A DNA stretch of 64,000 bases from Thiosocius sp963808165. Lineage in GTDB: Bacteria; Pseudomonadota; Gammaproteobacteria; Chromatiales; Chromatiaceae. The notes below the pieces were generated by a model. The model was not told where the DNA came from and did no database searches. It saw nothing but the letters and a program-made list of their open reading frames with translations. Below are positions 62,036-64,000 of the stretch, piece after piece. The number at the start of each line of letters is the position of its first letter. The stretch's first letter is position 1. The stretch spans positions 1 to 64,000 of the forward strand of contig CAWEET010000011.1 in NCBI GenBank assembly GCA_963808165.1, written 5' to 3'. Both the position numbers and the translations under genes were made by a program.

Positions 62036-62639
62036 GTGCTTGACCTCAGTGTGGCGCCACAGACGCCGATCAAATGCAAGCTGGGCTCTGATCAATTCAC
62101 GACTCGAACCGGCGGTCTCCGAGTCGCTCTAACTTCAGACATTTGCGTGTCCGAACAAAGTGGCGCACGCCTGCCCTACACCCGAACGGAAGCACAATAA
62201 CCCAGTATCCACCTCGAGCGGTGAGGGGAATAACGAATCCACCTTCAGAGTACTTTGCACGGATGCGTTTGCCAATCGGCAGGGCTGGTTTACCGAAAAT
62301 CCGTAGCCTGCACAATGGGTGCCTTGTGTTAAGTTTTTCGGACCAGGTGCGCTGCCGAAGCGCGGGATGAAACGGACAGACAGTATCACCTCCATTTCAT
62401 CCGATAGCATCTGCGCCTTTCATAACTCGATACTGTTCGCTACATCTCCGGAACACCCGCCGTATCTGGATTGCTCGGAAATGCGCGGGGACCCGTCTTG
62501 AGCCGGGATGCGGCAGTTTCAGGCGCTGCGAGGCTACCCTTTTTTTGCGTGGTCGATCGAAATAGGCGCACCGACCCCATCGGTATCCGTTTCGCATTTC
62601 TGTCATCGGGTCGGTGCAACGAAGGAGTGGTGCAGGGAC
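62036..62639. other. 604-bp region without a supported gene
   Basis: Only short overlapping frames occur, on both strands, without ribosome binding sites or recognisable motifs. It may hold gene debris, like the neighbouring segments. Confidence 0.35.
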
Positions 62640-62881
62640 ATCACGGGTTTGTTGATCTTCCTCGCGATCGGCGCGGTCGCCGGTTGGCTGGCCGGCACGC
62701 TGATGAAGGTGGCGGCTTCGGGCTGCTGGGCAACATCATTGTCGGCGTCATCGGCGTGGTGATCGGCGGTTTCCTGTTCGGCCTGCTGGGCATCGGCGCG
62801 GGTGGGCTGATCGGGCCGATCATCACCGCGACGGCCAGTGCAGCAATATTGCTGTTTATCGTCGGACTGATCAAGAAGTAA
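62640..62881 (+). pseudogene. GlsB/YeaQ/YmgE-family small membrane protein with one-base frameshift
   Basis: The first half (GLLIFLAIGAVAGWLAGTLMK) reads in one frame to about 62708, and the second half (GFGLLGNIIVGVIGVVIGGF, GLIGPIITATASAAILLFI, IKK end) reads in another. Inserting one G in AAGGTGG at 62706-62711 restores a continuous family-like protein of about 80 aa with three spans and the expected GGGFG. It is either a real inactivating deletion or a sequence error. The start codon is also unclear (TTG near 62649). Confidence 0.7.
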
Positions 62882-62976
62882 ACCTTACCCACGTCGGCAT
62901 ACTGAAACGCCGCATCCGGTCCGGCGGGGTGCGGCGCCTGTAAGACGGCCGCGGGCTCACCTGGCACAGGCAATAG

Positions 62977-63177
62977 TCACTTGTGTGACTGCGTCCATTC
63001 ATCCACCTGGCGCTCGGCCTCTTCCTTGGCGATCCCGTACTTTTCCTGGATCTTGCCTACCATTTTCTCCCGATTACCGTCGATCTCTTCGATTTCGTCA
63101 TCGCTAAGGTCTCCCCACTTGGCGCGCAGCGTCCCTTTCACCTGGTGCCACATACCTTCGATCTGATCCCAATTCAT
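62977..63177 (-). CDS. CsbD-like stress protein
   Basis: This 66-aa protein has the CsbD pattern: MNWDQIEGMWHQVKGTLRAK, then WGDLSDDEIEEIDGNREKMVG and IQEKYGIAKEEAERQVDEW, cited in pieces. It is acidic and all-helical. GGGAGAA precedes the ATG. CsbD proteins are general-stress induced; the molecular role is unknown. Confidence 0.9.
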   Translation of the reverse strand: MNWDQIEGMWHQVKGTLRAKWGDLSDDEIEEIDGNREKMVGKIQEKYGIAKEEAERQVDEWTQSHK

Positions 63178-63642
63178 CGCTTTTCTCCCATCCTCGGATT
63201 CTCGACACGTCTTCAATAACCAACCCAAAATACGGGTTTACCGCTGTGAATACCCGACCGATCCTGAGCCCCAAGATCGGACAGCAGACTTCAGACACTA
63301 GGGCATCTCCAATAATCCTGGGTGCGCAGATTGGGCGACATCATTCGGGACATCAAGGCGAAGACCGCAAGTAATAGCTGGCTATTGCGAAGGCCTTCAA
63401 CGCAGAGAGCGCGGATCAGGTCGTTCAAGATGCCATCTATGGATTGTTAGAGGTGCCCCTTGGATCAACTCAACGTTGTTGCGGCAATCATGCGGCGGGC
63501 CGTCTCGGCACCCCCGATGTTGTCGAGGATCATCGGCACTGATGACTGGACGTCGCGGTCGGCGATGCCGCCAGTCGTATCGCTCGGTACCGCGCCGGCG
63601 GACCCCGTTCTGCACCCATGGTTAAAACGGATTCGAGCGTAA
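63178..63642. other. 465-bp region without a supported gene
   Basis: Frames here are short and conflicting. No convincing start or motif is seen on either strand. It precedes a fragment of a larger gene. Confidence 0.35.
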
Positions 63643-63879
63643 CTGCAGCAGGTCAGCCCAAGCCAACGATTTCTGCGACGCCTCGCCGAGCGGGTCGAGG
63701 AGCAAAAGGCCCTACAGGAAGAGATCAAGACCCTGGAACGGCGCCAGCGACAGGAGATCTTCGACGTCGAAGACGAGATCGAGTCGAAACGCGACCAGCT
63801 CATCGAGGCCCTGGAGCGGCGTCTGAAACAGAAGACCCTGATTCATTTCCTGTTCCGGATACGCTGGGAACTGGCGTGA
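63643..63879 (+). pseudogene. C-terminal remnant of a helicase-like coiled-coil protein
   Basis: From just after a TAA at 63640-63642 the frame reads a Glu/Lys/Arg-rich coiled coil (RLAERVEEQKALQEE, EIFDVEDEIESKRDQLIEA) ending in HFLFRIRWELA and a stop. The D-V-E-D-E-I-E-x-K-R-D-x-L-I pattern with an F-x-I-R-W end recalls the C-termini of SNF2/DEAD-type helicases. There is no start codon upstream, so it is most likely the tail of a truncated gene. Confidence 0.5.
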
Positions 63880-64000
63880 TCTCCAAGAAACCACCGATGC
63901 CTCGACAGATTTCGTCCAAATGTCGAGTGCAAGGGCCACCCGAAACGACTACAATCGCACCATTAATCGTACGATTTGCCGCACGCTAACGGGCACTGTT

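Noticed and set aside
62135..62410. 91-codon minus-strand frame in the 62.0-62.6 kb gap
   Set aside because: It overlaps an equally long frame in another phase, and neither has a start signal or motif.
1..64000. CRISPR arrays, tRNA or rRNA genes, insertion sequences
   Set aside because: I saw no regular spacer-repeat array, no cloverleaf-like sequence with CCA end that I could support, and no transposase or terminal inverted repeats.

Overview
The window carries an almost complete anoxygenic photosynthesis gene cluster (PGC) from a GC-rich purple bacterium. Gene content points to a bacteriochlorophyll-a organism with LH1, LH2 and a type-II reaction centre with tetraheme PufC. The carotenoid set crtE, B, I, C, D, F without crtA implies the spirilloxanthin series. 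Gene style (bchFNBHLM-lhaA-puhABCE, bchIDO, crtF-bchCXYZ-puf) fits a photosynthetic proteobacterium; I infer Gammaproteobacteria, but no rRNA or housekeeping marker in the window confirms this.

Layout. 0-3 kb: bchE-bchJ with a BLUF photoreceptor just upstream. 3-5 kb: acsF, so both the oxygen-independent (BchE) and oxygen-dependent (AcsF) ring-E cyclases are encoded side by side. 4.7-8.9 kb (minus): bchG-bch2-bchP-small membrane protein-orphan PpsR-like HTH protein. 9-11.5 kb (minus): pucB-pucA-pucC-def, an LH2 operon that includes a peptide deformylase. 11.8-12.6 kb: a repeat protein of unknown function. 13-14.4 kb: ppsR, divergent from bchF-N-B-H-L-M-lhaA-puhA-puhB-puhC-puhE (14.6-27.6 kb). 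28-30.3 kb: a divergent HemN homologue and idi. 30.4-41.5 kb (minus): crtE-crtF-bchC-X-Y-Z-pufQ-L-M-C-B-A; LH1 genes pufBA lie after pufC rather than before pufL. 41.6-44 kb: crtD-crtC. 44-50.8 kb (minus): bchI-D-O, crtI-B and a 51-aa membrane protein. 51-56.5 kb: two alpha/beta hydrolases, a proline-rich secreted protein with four recurring short motifs, a membrane protein and bciB (8-vinyl reductase, apparently frameshifted at its 5' end). 56.8-58.6 kb: an ABC exporter. 58.7-64 kb is sparse and partly decayed: AIM24, DUF4239 and CsbD proteins plus remnants of a lysozyme-inhibitor-like gene, a GlsB/YmgE-like gene and a helicase-like C-terminus.

Regulation. The clearest non-coding signal is a tandem PpsR/CrtJ operator. 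Two 18-bp boxes of the form TGT-N12-ACA, separated by exactly 7 or 8 bp, recur before bchE, between BLUF and acsF, before pucB, between ppsR and bchF, before bchC, between crtE and crtD, and before crtI. A variant with TGT(C/A)A half-sites repeated every 13 bp precedes bchG. A short HTH-only protein resembling the PpsR C-terminus but lacking its cysteine ends the bchG operon. Together these suggest a regulon controlled by PpsR, with light input (BLUF) and possibly a competitor for the same sites.

Several genes lack a usable ATG/GTG/TTG start or carry a one-base frameshift (crtD, crtC, bciB, the GlsB-like gene). Some of these may be sequence errors rather than biology.
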